A stretch of DNA of 51,723 nt from Streptomyces bicolor (lineage in GTDB: Bacteria; Actinomycetota; Actinomycetes; Streptomycetales; Streptomycetaceae): the NCBI RefSeq assembly GCF_000719285.1, contig NZ_JOFS01000047.1, forward strand, positions 1-51,723. Direction: 5' to 3'. Each line of letters starts with the position of its first letter. Position 1 is the stretch's first letter. The notes below the pieces were generated by a model. The model saw only the letters and a list, made by a program, of their open reading frames with translations. It searched no databases and had not been told where the DNA came from. The position numbers and the translations under genes were made by a program. Positions 1-10,900 of this stretch are shown here, piece by piece.

Positions 1-63
1 ACGGTGGGCGCGATCAATGTCCTACGGGCCGGGCTGGTCCGTCGCGAAGCCGCACCGGCATAG
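1..63 (+). CDS. TnpB-family IS605 OrfB, C-terminal fragment (window edge)
   Basis: The frame is open from the first base to a TAG at 61-63 and encodes TVGAINVLRAGLVRREAAPA. The pattern [D/V]xAA/GAINVLR followed by a short basic tail is the end of IS605 OrfB/TnpB proteins, where the last RuvC aspartate sits just upstream of AxNVL. Here that aspartate would lie outside the window. A short gap and a perfect hairpin follow immediately, as at IS200/IS605 right ends. The tail differs from that of the other two IS copies in the window, so this is a different subgroup. Whether the rest of the gene is intact cannot be seen. Confidence 0.6.
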   Translation, partial: TVGAINVLRAGLVRREAAPA

Positions 64-70
64 CGAGAAG

Positions 71-90
71 CCCCCTCGTTCACGAGGGGG
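71..90 (+). repeat. Right-end hairpin of the left IS200/IS605-type element
   Basis: A perfect 8-bp stem, CCCCCTCG (71-78) and CGAGGGGG (83-90), closes a TTCA tetraloop 7 bases after the tnpB stop. Position and shape match the subterminal hairpin recognised by Y1 transposases and the 3' part of TnpB guide RNA. The element probably ends near GGAGTCAC (about 92-99); a second GGAGTCACC lies at 115-123. Confidence 0.6.
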
Positions 91-100
91 AGGAGTCACC

Positions 101-435
101 TTCCGGCCTTGACGGGAGTCACCGACGTCGGAGGTCGTGATCGCTTCGAAATCGCCAAATCCGGGCCGGAAGTCGTCTGGACCACACCGCAGTCTTGAAC
201 GTGCCTGTCCGGTTCTGCTTGGGTGGCGGACCAATGGCCGTCGTCCGGCGGCCCGTAGGGGGAATGGTTTCTGTGCTGGGCCGGCAATGGGGGCATGAAC
301 GCGCCGCGCGACCGTACCGGGGGCTGAACCGGGGCCACGGGTCGTCCGTCCGCGTACCGTCCCGCCGCTGAGCAGGCGGGGCGAGTCATCCCGGCCGCAC
401 ATCACACACCCTTCATGCAGACCAGAGGAAGGTGC
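101..435. other. Non-coding stretch between the IS end and the biosynthetic operon
   Basis: About 335 bases lie between the IS right end and the first biosynthetic gene. I see no coding frame with Streptomyces-like third-position bias and no convincing hairpin or promoter boxes. The only clear signal is the ribosome-binding sequence AGAGGAAGG at about 423-431, upstream of the MFS start. The operon promoter should lie here, but I cannot place it. Confidence 0.5.
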
Positions 436-1698
436 ATGAGGTACTTCCGTCTGCTCGTCCTGGGCAACGGCATCTCGGCGTACGGCAGTTACCTGAACAT
501 GGTGGCGCTGAACGTGTTCGTCTACGACGCCACCGGCAGCGCGCTGGCCGCCGGCCTCTTCATGGCCGTACGCCTCGCGACCAGTGTCGTGTCGGGCTGG
601 GTGAGCGGCCGTCTCGTCTCGGCGTTCGACCGCAAGCGCCTGATGGTCGGCGCCGATCTGTGCCAGGCAGCGGCGCTGCTGACGCTGCTGCTCGCCCCGG
701 ACGGTGTGCGCCCCGGACTGCTGTACGCCCTCGCGGTCGTCACGGGCGGCTGCTCGACGCTGTCCCAGGTGGCCCTGCGCAGCAGCATCCCGGAGATCGT
801 CGGTGCCGAGCACCGCGTCCGGGCCAACGGGCTCCTGGTGACCGGGCGTTCGCTCGCCATGATCGCTGGGTTCGCCTCGTCGGGCCTGGTGGTGGCCGAG
901 CTCGGCTACTCCGCGGCGTTCGCGCTGGACGCCGCGACCTTCCTGGTCTCCGCGACGGTGCTGTTCCTGCTGCCCGTACGCACCAGGGCTGCCAAGACGG
1001 ACAGCGCGGCCGGCGACGGCGCCGAGTCCTCCGCCGCCGCCCGCTGGACGGCCCGGATGCTGCTGGGCACGGCCCCGGTGCTGATGGCGATGATCGCCGT
1101 CCGGGCGGTGGACGGGCTGGGCTCCTCGTCCCACAACGTCGCGCTGCCCCTCTACTCCAGCAGCCTGGATCCGGACCATCCGGCGACGTTCATCAGCCAG
1201 TTCTGGGCCACGTGGGCCATCGGCAGCATCGTCGCCCAGCAGGTGATCGGCCGGGTCACCAAGAAGACCGGGCGTACCCCGGGGGAGCGGGCGTTCGCGC
1301 TCGGTGCGTGCGTCATGTCGGCCGGTTTCATCCTGGTGTTCAGCGGGCTGCCGACCGTGACGGCCGTCATCGCCGCGCTCGTCGCCGGAGCCGCCGACGG
1401 ATTCACCGAGATCGTGTACGTGTCCAGGCTCCAGACCGCCCCCGACGACCAGCGCGGCCGCCTCTTCGGGCTCTCCGCCTCGGCCGAGAACACCGGCTTC
1501 GGGCTCGGCATGCTTGTCAGCGGCGCCCTCCTGGAGACCTTCTCACCGCTGCAGGTCGTGGCCGCCTTCCACGGCCTCGCGATCGCTCTGTGCCTCGCCC
1601 TGCTTCTGCTGCTGGTCAGCAGGGGGCGAACGGCCGTGCGGGGTGCGGCGGAACCGGCGGGGAGTCAGAGACCGACGGTGACGGAGGGGCGTGGCTGA
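436..1698 (+). CDS. MFS transporter, probable exporter of the PKS-NRPS product
   Basis: A 420-aa integral membrane protein of the major facilitator superfamily. It starts MRYFRLLVLGNGISAYGSYL and has about 12 hydrophobic segments. The loop after helix 2 reads SGRLVSAFDRKRLMVG, the usual MFS motif-A position (G-x3-D-x2-GR-[RK]), here degenerate with D-R-K-R. The ATG at 436 is chosen over the in-frame ATG at 415 because AGAGGAAGG lies at proper spacing before it. The stop overlaps the PKS start (TGATG), so it heads a translationally coupled operon. An MFS protein at the head of a PKS-NRPS operon most often exports the product and gives self-resistance. The substrate is inferred from context only. 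Confidence 0.85.
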   Translation: MRYFRLLVLGNGISAYGSYLNMVALNVFVYDATGSALAAGLFMAVRLATSVVSGWVSGRLVSAFDRKRLMVGADLCQAAALLTLLLAPDGVRPGLLYALAVVTGGCSTLSQVALRSSIPEIVGAEHRVRANGLLVTGRSLAMIAGFASSGLVVAELGYSAAFALDAATFLVSATVLFLLPVRTRAAKTDSAAGDGAESSAAARWTARMLLGTAPVLMAMIAVRAVDGLGSSSHNVALPLYSSSLDPDHPATFISQFWATWAIGSIVAQQVIGRVTKKTGRTPGERAFALGACVMSAGFILVFSGLPTVTAVIAALVAGAADGFTEIVYVSRLQTAPDDQRGRLFGLSASAENTGFGLGMLVSGALLETFSPLQVVAAFHGLAIALCLALLLLLVSRGRTAVRGAAEPAGSQRPTVTEGRG

Positions 1699-4600
1699 TG
1701 GGCACGAGCGAACCGGCCCCGTGGGAGGCCCTCGATCCGGATCCGCGCATGGCCGTGATCGGCATGGCCTTCCGGCTGCCCGGCGCCGACACCCCCGAGG
1801 AGTTCTGGCGCGTCATCCGGGACGGCACGGACTGCATCACGCGTTTCACGCAGGAAGAGCTGGCGGCGGCCGGTGTCCCCGCCGAGGAGTACCGGGCGGC
1901 GGACTTCGTCGGCGCCTCCGGTGTGCTGGACGACATCGCCGGCTTCGACGCGCAGCACTTCGCGATGAGCGCCCGCGAGGCCCGGCTCACCGACCCCCAG
2001 CACCGCATGTTCCTGGAGTGCGCCCAGCACGCCTTGGAGAACGCCGGCTACCCGGACGAACGGGACGGCACCCGCGTCGGCGTCTACGCCAGCACCGGCT
2101 ACCACCTCTACACGCTGCAGAACTACCTCCTGAACAACGTTCTGCCGAGCAGGCCCGTCACCGACTGGATGACGGGCATGCAGCTGACCGTCGGCAACTA
2201 CGCCGACTTCACGGCCACCCGTGTCGCCCACCGGCTGGGCCTCACCGGACCCGCCGTCAACGTTCAGACGGGCTGCTCCAGTTCCCTGGTCGGTGTGCAG
2301 TCGGCCGCGCAGTCGCTGCTCATGGGCGACTGCGACGTCGCCCTCGTCGGTGCCACCGCCGTCCATGTGCCGCAGATCCTGGGCTACCGCTACGTCAAGG
2401 GCTCGATCCTCTCCAAGTCCGGCCGCCTGCGGGCCTTCGACGCCGGCGCCGACGGCACCGTGGGAGGCACGGGCGTCCTGGCCGTCGTACTGAAGCGGCT
2501 GGCCCGGGCCGTCGCCGACGGCGACACGATCCACGGCGTCATACGCGGCTGGGGCATCAGCAACGACGGCGCCGACAAGACGACGTTCACCGCGCCGAGC
2601 GCACGGGGCCAGCGAGCCGCCATCCGTCAGGCCTTACGCAGGGCCGGCATCGGCGCGGACACCATCGGCTACCTGGAGACCCACGGCACCGGCACGCTCA
2701 AGGGTGACCCGATCGAGTTCGACGGCGCGGCCGGCGCCTACCGCGAGGACACCGACCGCAACGGCACATGCGCCCTCGGCTCGACCAAGGCCAACATCGG
2801 CCATCTCGACGCGGCCTCCGGACTGGCCGGCCTGGTCAAGACCCTGCTGGTCCTGCGGCACGGCGTCATCCCCCCGATGGCGAACTTCAGCGAGCCCAAC
2901 CCGCTCATCGACCTCGACAACAGTCCCTTCTACATTCCCCGGACCGCCAGGCCCTGGCCCGACAGCGACGTGCCGCGCCGCGCGGGGCTGACCTCGCTCG
3001 GCGTCGGCGGCACCAACGTCCATCTGATCCTGGAACAGGCTCCCGAACCGGCGCCCCGGACCGAAGCCGTCGCCCCGCCGGACGTGCTGCTGGTCTCCGG
3101 GAGCACCCCGCAGGCCCTGGCGGACAACGCCCGCGCCCTGAGCGACCGGCTGCGGCAGTCGCCCGAACCGTACTTCGCGGACCTCGTCACCACGGCCGCC
3201 CTCGGCCGCGCCCACGGCCGTCACCGGCTCGCGGTCCGTGGCTCCACCTCCAGGGTTGTCGCCGACGCCCTCGACACCTGGCTCGCCGGCACCGCGGGAG
3301 CGACGACGACCATGGGGGCGGCACCCCAGGACGGCCCCGCGCGCGTGGCGTTCCAGTTCACCGGGCAGGGCAGCCAGTACCCGGGGATGGCCGCCGACCT
3401 CCACGAGCGCTTCCCCGTCGTACGCGAGGTGCTCGACGCCTGCGAGCACCACTACCGCGACCTCACCGGCGACCCGCTGCTGACCGACCGGACAGCCGGA
3501 CATGGGGCGGAGCAGGACACGGACACCGCGCAACCCGCGCTCTTCGCCCTCCAGTGCGCCCTCGTCCGGCTGTGGCGCGACACCGGCATCGAACCGCACG
3601 CCGTCACCGGCCACAGCGTCGGAGAGTACGCCGCCCTGCACGCGGCCGGAGCCCTGTCGCTCGACGACGGTCTGCGCCTGACCACCGCACGCGGCCGGTT
3701 GATGCGGCAGCGCTGCGAGCCGGGCGCGATGGTCGCGGCACCGCTCGACCGTGAGGCCGCCCTCGCCCTGGCCGCCGAGATCCCCGGCCTGGAGCCGGCC
3801 GTGACCAACGGCGAGCGAGCGCAGGTGCTCGCCGGGCCGGTGGCGGCCGTGGAACGGGCGTGCGCCCTGCTCGACGACCGCGGCACACCGGGTCACCGGC
3901 TGCCCGTGACCCGCGCCTTCCACACCGCCCTGATGGAACCGATGCTGGAGGAGTTCCGCAAGCTCCTCGACGACGTGGTCTTCCGGCCCGTACGGGTCCC
4001 CTTCGTCAGCGCACTGGACGGTGTGGCCCGCCCGCCCGGCTGGACCCCGGACACCGACCACCTCGTACGGCACACCCGCGAGCCCGTCCGCTTCGACGCG
4101 GCCCTGCGCGGCATCGGCGCACAGCGGCCCGACGTACTGCTGGAGATCGGGCCGCACACCACCCTCAGCGGCCTCGCCCGCCGAGCGCTGCCCGAGGTGC
4201 GGTCGCTGCCCTCGCTGCGGCGCGGCACCGGGCTCGGCACCCTCTGGGGTGCGGCCGCCGGCCTGCACTGCGCGGGCGCGGACGTCGACTGGCGGGTGCT
4301 GCTGGCCGGCAGCGGGGGCAGGCGCATCCCGCTGCCCGGCTACCGATTCCAGCACAAGGACCACTGGACCGGGCCGGAGTTGACGGCCCCGCGCACGGGA
4401 ACATCAGCGAGAGAGGAAGCGGAAGTGGTTCAGCAAGAGGCAGTGGTCGGGCCCGTACTTCACAGCGTCGTCGAGGCGACCGCCCGGCACCTCGGCGAGG
4501 ATCCGTCGGCGATCGGCGGCGACGCGTCCTTCTTCGACCTCGGCGCCGACTCGCTGCAGATGATCAGTGTGCTGCGGGAGCTGGAGCAGGAGCACCAGGT

Positions 4601-4961
4601 CAAGGTGACGATGCGCCAGCTGTTCGAGGAGACCGGTACGCCGCGCCGGCTCGCGGAGTTCATCGTCGCCCGCATGCCGGCGCCGCCACCGCAGGACGCC
4701 CCGCAGCCTGGCTTCGCGGCGGAGCGCGAGCCCACGGTCGCCTCATTCGCTCCCGAGCCCGTGGCCGCCGCGCCCGCTCGCGAGCCCGTGGCCGCCGTAC
4801 CCGCTGCCGAATACGCGACTCGCGAAGAGCTGGAGAACCTCGCCCACAAGCTCCAGCAGATGTCCCGGATACAGCTGCAGATGATGACCCAGCTCTCCCA
4901 GCTGCTCGCCCTCCAGACCGCCACCACCGCGGACCGCCTCAACGGCAGGGCGGCCCAGTGA
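1698..4961 (+). CDS. Type I polyketide synthase module, KS-AT-ACP
   Basis: A protein of 1087 aa that performs one chain extension. Residues about 13-450 are a ketosynthase: active-site Cys in QTGCSSS (about residue 192), histidines in ETHGTGT (about 328) and KANIGH (about 367). Residues about 548-865 are an acyltransferase with GQGSQYPGMA, active serine in GHSVGEY (about 638) and RAFH in place of HAFH or YASH, which favours malonyl-CoA. Residues about 915-990 are an ACP with GADSL (serine about 951). The last 50 residues form a Q/L-rich coiled coil that looks like a docking helix for the next protein. There is no KR, DH or ER, so the beta-keto group is left for the aminotransferase of the next protein. 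There is no loading domain; the starter acyl group must come from elsewhere. GGAGGGG precedes the ATG, which overlaps the MFS stop. Confidence 0.92.
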   Translation: MGTSEPAPWEALDPDPRMAVIGMAFRLPGADTPEEFWRVIRDGTDCITRFTQEELAAAGVPAEEYRAADFVGASGVLDDIAGFDAQHFAMSAREARLTDPQHRMFLECAQHALENAGYPDERDGTRVGVYASTGYHLYTLQNYLLNNVLPSRPVTDWMTGMQLTVGNYADFTATRVAHRLGLTGPAVNVQTGCSSSLVGVQSAAQSLLMGDCDVALVGATAVHVPQILGYRYVKGSILSKSGRLRAFDAGADGTVGGTGVLAVVLKRLARAVADGDTIHGVIRGWGISNDGADKTTFTAPSARGQRAAIRQALRRAGIGADTIGYLETHGTGTLKGDPIEFDGAAGAYREDTDRNGTCALGSTKANIGHLDAASGLAGLVKTLLVLRHGVIPPMANFSEPNPLIDLDNSPFYIPRTARPWPDSDVPRRAGLTSLGVGGTNVHLILEQAPEPAPRTEAVAPPDVLLVSGSTPQALADNARALSDRLRQSPEPYFADLVTTAALGRAHGRHRLAVRGSTSRVVADALDTWLAGTAGATTTMGAAPQDGPARVAFQFTGQGSQYPGMAADLHERFPVVREVLDACEHHYRDLTGDPLLTDRTAGHGAEQDTDTAQPALFALQCALVRLWRDTGIEPHAVTGHSVGEYAALHAAGALSLDDGLRLTTARGRLMRQRCEPGAMVAAPLDREAALALAAEIPGLEPAVTNGERAQVLAGPVAAVERACALLDDRGTPGHRLPVTRAFHTALMEPMLEEFRKLLDDVVFRPVRVPFVSALDGVARPPGWTPDTDHLVRHTREPVRFDAALRGIGAQRPDVLLEIGPHTTLSGLARRALPEVRSLPSLRRGTGLGTLWGAAAGLHCAGADVDWRVLLAGSGGRRIPLPGYRFQHKDHWTGPELTAPRTGTSAREEAEVVQQEAVVGPVLHSVVEATARHLGEDPSAIGGDASFFDLGADSLQMISVLRELEQEHQVKVTMRQLFEETGTPRRLAEFIVARMPAPPPQDAPQPGFAAEREPTVASFAPEPVAAAPAREPVAAVPAAEYATREELENLAHKLQQMSRIQLQMMTQLSQLLALQTATTADRLNGRAAQ
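2634..2636 (+). promoter_or_regulatory. In-frame TTA leucine codon (possible bldA control) in the PKS gene
   Basis: The codon between GCC and CGC in the peptide RQALRRAG is TTA. I noticed no other TTA codon in the three-gene operon. In Streptomyces, TTA codons depend on the late-expressed tRNA bldA and are concentrated in developmental and antibiotic genes. Seen directly: the codon. Inferred: bldA dependence of this operon. Confidence 0.7.
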
Positions 4962-7900
4962 GCGGACTGAACGGCATGTCCGCCGCATTGGACCAGGACC
5001 TCGCGGCGATGGCCGAGCTCTCGCAGCGCATCGCCGAGCAGATGCGGGCGGGCGCCGGTACCCCCACCTCGGACGAACAGTCGCCGAAGCCGCCGCTCGT
5101 CCACGGCCCCCGCGTGACGGTCGCGAGGGCCTCCGGCATGGTGCGGGGCGCCTCCCCGCACACCCAGCAGGAGCACCTGGACGACCTCGTACGCCGCTAC
5201 ACCGCCAAGACGCCGACCTCCAAGCGGATCGCCCAGCGCTACCGCCGTGTCCTGGCCGACAGCCGGGCCGTCGTCGGCTTCCGCAGCGGCACGAAGGAGA
5301 TGCTGTACCCGATCGCGGGCCACCGGGCGAGCGGGGCACGACTGCAGGACGTCGACGGCAACGAGTACGTCGACATCACGATGGGTTTCGGCGTCCTCCT
5401 CTTCGGCCACGAGCCGGACTTCGTCACCGAGGCCGTCCGCGAGCACCTCTCCCGCGGCATCCAGCTCGGCCCGCGCACCATCGAGACCGGCGAGGCCGCG
5501 GAACTCCTCGCCGAACTGACCGGCCTGGAGCGCGTGGCGTTCGCCAACTCCGGTACGGAGGCCAACTCGGCGGCCATCCGCCTCGCCCGCGCCGCCACCG
5601 GCCGCGACAAGATCGTCACCTTCCGGGGCGCCTACCACGGCCACGCCGACAACGTCCTCGGCCGCACCTCGGCCGGCGGCGCCGACCAGCTCACCGTTCC
5701 CGTCTCCCGCGGCATCCCGCAGGCCGCCGTCGCCGATCTGCTGGTCCTCGAGTACGGCAGCGACACCGCCCTGGAGACCATCGCCCGGCACGCCGACGAC
5801 ATCGCCGCAATCGTCGTGGAGCCGGTGCAGAGCAGGCATCCGTCGCTCCAACCGGTCGAATTCGTGCGGAAGTTGCGGGACCTGACCCGCCGCCGCGGCA
5901 TCGTGCTGCTCTTCGACGAGATGCTGACCGGATTCCGCCCCGCCCTGCGCGGCGCGCAGGAGCTGTACGGCGTCACCCCGGACCTCGCCACCTACGGCAA
6001 GCTGCTCGGCGGCGGCTTCCCCATCGGCGCCATCGCGGGCCGCGCCGACATCATGGACGGCGTCGACGGCGGCCACTGGTCGTACGGCGACGACAGCTAC
6101 CCACCCGCCGACACCACCTTCTTCGGCGGTACGTACATCCAGCACCCCGTGTCGATGGTCGCCGCGCGCGCCGTACTGACCCACCTCAAGGAGCACAGCC
6201 CCCGTCTGCAGGAGCGGCTCAACGCGCGTACCGCCGAACTGGCCGCGACGCTGAACGGCTTCTTCGAGGACGAGGAGTACCCGCTGCGGATGAGCCACTT
6301 CGGCTCCCAGTTCCGCTTCGAGCACCGCGCCGACATGGAACTCCTGTACCACCACCTGATGCTGCGCGGCGTGCACGTCTGGGAGTGGCGCAACTTCTTC
6401 CTGTCCACCGCCCACTCGGACGGCGACATCGAGTTCGTGGCGGACGCCGTACGGGATTCACTGCGCGAGCTGCGGTCGGCGGGCTTCTTTCCGGGCGGGC
6501 GGCCCGCGGCGCCGAAGGCCGCGCCACCAAAGCCGGAGCCCAAGCCTGCGCCGACGCCCGCCCCGGTGGCCGCCATGGCCTGGAACGCCGCGGCCGTCAC
6601 CGGATCCCGCACGGCACCCGTGCGCCGAACCGCCCCGCGCACCCCCGACTTCAGCGTCTACTTCTTCGGCGACTACCCGCAGGACGCGTCGGCACCGCGG
6701 CAAGGGCAGTACGAACTCCTCATGGACGTCGCCCGGTTCGCCGACCGGCACGGCTTCCACGCGCTGTGGATGCCCGAGCGCCACTTCCACTCCTTCGGCG
6801 GGCTCTTCCCCAACCCGGCGGTGCTGGCGGCCGCGCTGTCCCGTGAGACCGAGCGCATACGGCTCAACGCGGGCTCCGTCGTCCTGCCGCTCCACGACCC
6901 GATCCGGGTCGCCGAGGAGTGGTCGATGGTCGACAACCTCTCCGGCGGGCGTGTCGGCATCGGCGTCGCCAGTGGCTGGAGCGCCAAGGACTTCGCCTTC
7001 TTCCCCGACCGTTTCGGCCGGCACAAGGAGCTGATGTACGAACAGCTGGCGGAGGTACGGAAGTTGTGGCGCGGCGACGCGGTGCGCCGGACCACCGGTG
7101 ACGGCGAGGCCGAGCTGCGGCTCTTCCCACGGCCGGTCCAGGACGCTCCACCCCTGTACACCGCGGTGGTCGGCAATCCCGCCTCGTACGAACTCGCCGC
7201 CCGCCACGACCTGGGCATCGTCACCAACCTCATGAGCCAGACCGTCGAACAGCTCCGGGAGAACATCGCCCGCTACCGCCGAACCCGGGCCCGGCACGGC
7301 CTGGACCCGGACGCCGGGCGAGTGGCGGTCCTGCTGCACACCTACCTCGCGGAGGACCACGACACCGCGCGGACACAGGCGTACGAACCGCTGTCCCGCT
7401 ATATGCGCGCGTCCCTGTCCGTGTTCAGCGGCGTCACCAACAGCCTCGGCCACCACATCGACCTCGCCGCGCTGAGCGAGGACGACCTGGAGGCGGTGTT
7501 CCGCCGCGCCTACGGCCGTTACTGCGACCAGCGCGCCCTGATCGGCACGGTGGACAGCGTCCGTCCGGTGGTGGACGCGGTGACCGAGGCCGGTGCCGAC
7601 GAGATCGTGGCACTGGTCGACTTCGGCGTCGCACCGGACGCACTGCGCGCCGGCCTCCCACGCCTGGACGCCCTGCGCCGCCACCACGGCCGGGGGCTCG
7701 CTGCGGGGTCGCGACCCGCTGAGTCCGCCCGGGCCGAAACCGCCCGGGCCGAACCCGCCCCCGTCGACGCGCCCTTGTCGCCCGGCCAGGAACGGATCTG
7801 GTTCCTCGAGCGCCTCCTTCCGGGACGCACCGCCTACAACGAGGTCAAGGCGATCCGCCTGGACGGCCCGCTCGACATACCCGCTCTGCATGCGGCAGTT

Positions 7901-10900
7901 CGCGGCCTCGTCGCCCGTCACGAGGGGCTGCGAACCGTCTTCCGCGACACCGGAGGCGAGCCCCGGCAGGTCGTGCGAGTGTCGACCGAGCCCGAATTCG
8001 AGGTCGTGGACCGCCCGCTTCAGGACGTCCTGGCCGCCGAGAGCGCGCGCCACTTCGACCTGGCGAACGGCCCCCTGTTCGTCACCCGGCTGGTCAGGCT
8101 CGGCGTGGCGGAGCACGTGCTCGTCCTCTCCCTCCACCACATCGTGGTCGACGCGGCCTCAGCCACCGTCCTCGCCCGTGACCTGTCCGCCCTCTACCGC
8201 AGCGCATACGACGGCACCGCCCCCGACCTCCCCGAGCTCACCTGGAGCTACGCCGACCACGCCAGGGAACAGGCGGCCTGCGCCGACGGCCCCGAAGCCG
8301 ACGAGGACCTGGCCTACTGGCGCCGCACCCTCGGCGGAGACCTGCCCGTCCTCGCCCTGCCCACCGACCGGCCGCGCCCCGCGACGATGACCTCCAACGG
8401 CCGGGCGGTCTTCCACACCCTCGACCCGGAACTCTCCAAAAAGCTGCGGGAGTTGAGCCGCGCCCGCCGCAGCACCCTGTTCATGACGCTGCTCGCCGGG
8501 TACGCGGCGATGCTGCACCGGATCAGCGGACAGACGGACATCGTCGTCGGCACCCCGATCTCGGACCGGCCCGAGCGGGCCGAGCACGTGCTCGGGTTCT
8601 TCGTGAACACGCTCGCACTGCGCTTCGACCTGTCCGGCGACCCCGCGTTCGGCACGCTGCTGGACCGCGTGCGCACGGTCGCCCTCGACGCGTACGACCA
8701 CGCGCGCGTGCCCTTCGAGACGGTGGTGCGCGAGCTCGCCCCGCCCAGGGCGGTTGACCGGACACCGGTGTTCCAGACGTTCGCCGAGTTCCAGCGCGCC
8801 GAGCCGTTCCGCTTCGACCTGCCCGGCATCGAGGCCACACCGCTGGACGCCGGCCCGGACAAGTCCCTGACGGATCTGACCGTCTACTTCACCGACCAGC
8901 CGCACGGCATCCGCTGCCATCTGGAGTACAACACCGACCTGTTCGACCAGGAGACCGTCGAGCGGTTCTTCGCCACGTTCCGGGACCTGCTCGCGGCGGC
9001 CGTCGACACACCCGAGGCACCGCTGTCGCGGCTCGCTCCGGCAGCCGTCGACGGGGAGCCCGTGCCGCCGTCCTGGCGACACGGCCCGTCCCGCCCGCTC
9101 GCCGCCACCCCCGTCCACGACCTGGTCGCACGGCAGGCCGCGGCGCTGCCCGACCGCACGGCCGTGATCAGCGGCGACAGCACACTGACGTACCGCGAAC
9201 TGGACGACCGCGCTGAGCAGTTGGCCGCCGCCCTGCGGGCACAGCCCCCGACGGGCACGGGCGAGGTGGCCCTGTGGCTGCCGCGCTGCGCCGACCTCGT
9301 CGTCGCCATGCTCGCCGTACTCAAGGCGGGCCGCGCCTATGTGCCGCTCGATCCGTCCCTCGGCCGGCCACGCGCCGAGCAGGTCATCGCCGAGTGCGGA
9401 GCCCGGATCGTGGTGTCGACGCGCGACGAGGCGGCCGCACTGAAGCTGCCCGCGGGCGTCACCGTCGTACCGCCGGACGCGACCGCACACCACGCGCCGC
9501 CCACGACGTCCCCGACCGATCCCCGGTCCCCGTGCTGCGTCCTCTACACCTCGGGCAGCACCGGCACCCCCAAGGGTGTCGTGGTGACCCACCAGGGAGT
9601 CGTCGACCTGTGCGAATGGCAGCACCGGCGCTTCGCGTTCACGTCCGCCGACCGCAGCGCCGTCGTGTGCAGCCAGAGTTTCGACGCCTCACTCCTGGAG
9701 ATCTGGCCGGCGCTGACCACGGGAGCGTCGGTCACCATCGCCGGCGAGGACCTGCGCCGGGATCCGCTCGCCCTGGCACGGTGGTACGCCGAGCAGGGCG
9801 CCACCTTCTCCATCCTCCCCACCGCCCTGGGCGAACAACTGCTGCGACTGCCCGCCGGCGACCAGCCGCCGCTGCGTCACCTGCTGCTCGGCGGCGACGT
9901 GCTGCGCACCCGCCCGCGGCCCGAGGCGCCGTACGAGACGGTGAACGTGTACGGACCCACCGAGGTCACCGTGCTCTGCACCACGGAAACCGTGTCCCCG
10001 CAGGACCAGCACCCCGCCCGCCCGATCGCCATCGGCCGCCCGGCCGACAACGTACGGCTGAGCGTGCTCGACGCGTCCGGCAGTCCGGTGCCCGTCGGCA
10101 CGGTGGGGGAGTTGTACGTCGGCGGACCGGGCGTGGCCCTCGGCTATCTGCACCGCCCCGGACTCACCGAGGAGCGCTTCCTGCCGGACCCGGACGGCGG
10201 TCCGGACGCGCGCAGGTACCGCACGGGCGACCTCGTCCGCTGGACGGTCGACGGGAAGCTGGAGTTCTGCGGACGGGCCGATGACCAGGTGAAGATCCGT
10301 GGCTTCCGGGTCGAGCCGGAGGAGGTCTCCCGCGTGCTCAACGCCCTGGACGGGGTGCGCGAGGCGGCCGTGCTGGCCCGCCACAACGATCGAGGAGAGG
10401 CCTACCTCGCGGCGTACGCCGTACCCGCCGACCCGATCGGCGCGGCGGCCGACGACCGGCAGGCCGTCGCCGACCTCCTCGCCGAGGACTTGGCGTCCCG
10501 GCTCCCGGAGTACCTCGTGCCGCGCGCCTGGCGGGTCCTGCCCGCCCTGCCCGTGACCGGCAACGGCAAACTGGACCGATCCGCGCTGCCGGCGCCCGAC
10601 CTCGTCACCACGGCACCGAACCGAACGCCGTCCGGCGTCGGCCGGGAACCGGCGGACGGTCACCGCACCGACGTCGAGCGGCGTGTCCGCGAGCTGTGGG
10701 CGGCCGAGTTCGGCGTCGACGCCGACGGCATCGCGGCGGACGCCTCGTTCTTCGACCTGGGCGGCCACTCCATCACCGCGATGCGGCTGGTCAACCGGGT
10801 CCGCGAGGAGTTCGGCACCGAGTACCCGATGCTGCGCTTCTACGAGGAGCCGACACTGCGCGCCATGACTGACCGACTCTCCCCGGCCCTGGGCGAGATG

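Noticed and set aside
22..1179. Long open frame on the minus strand over the MFS gene and its upstream region
   Set aside because: Third-position bias belongs to the plus-strand MFS frame, and the product is Arg/Gly/His-rich low-complexity sequence, the usual antisense artefact in GC-rich DNA.
3860..4957. Apparent 5' extension of the NRPS frame into the PKS gene
   Set aside because: Before the GTG at 4958 the translation is Arg/Pro-rich and out of frame with the PKS. Real NRPS sequence begins only after 4958.
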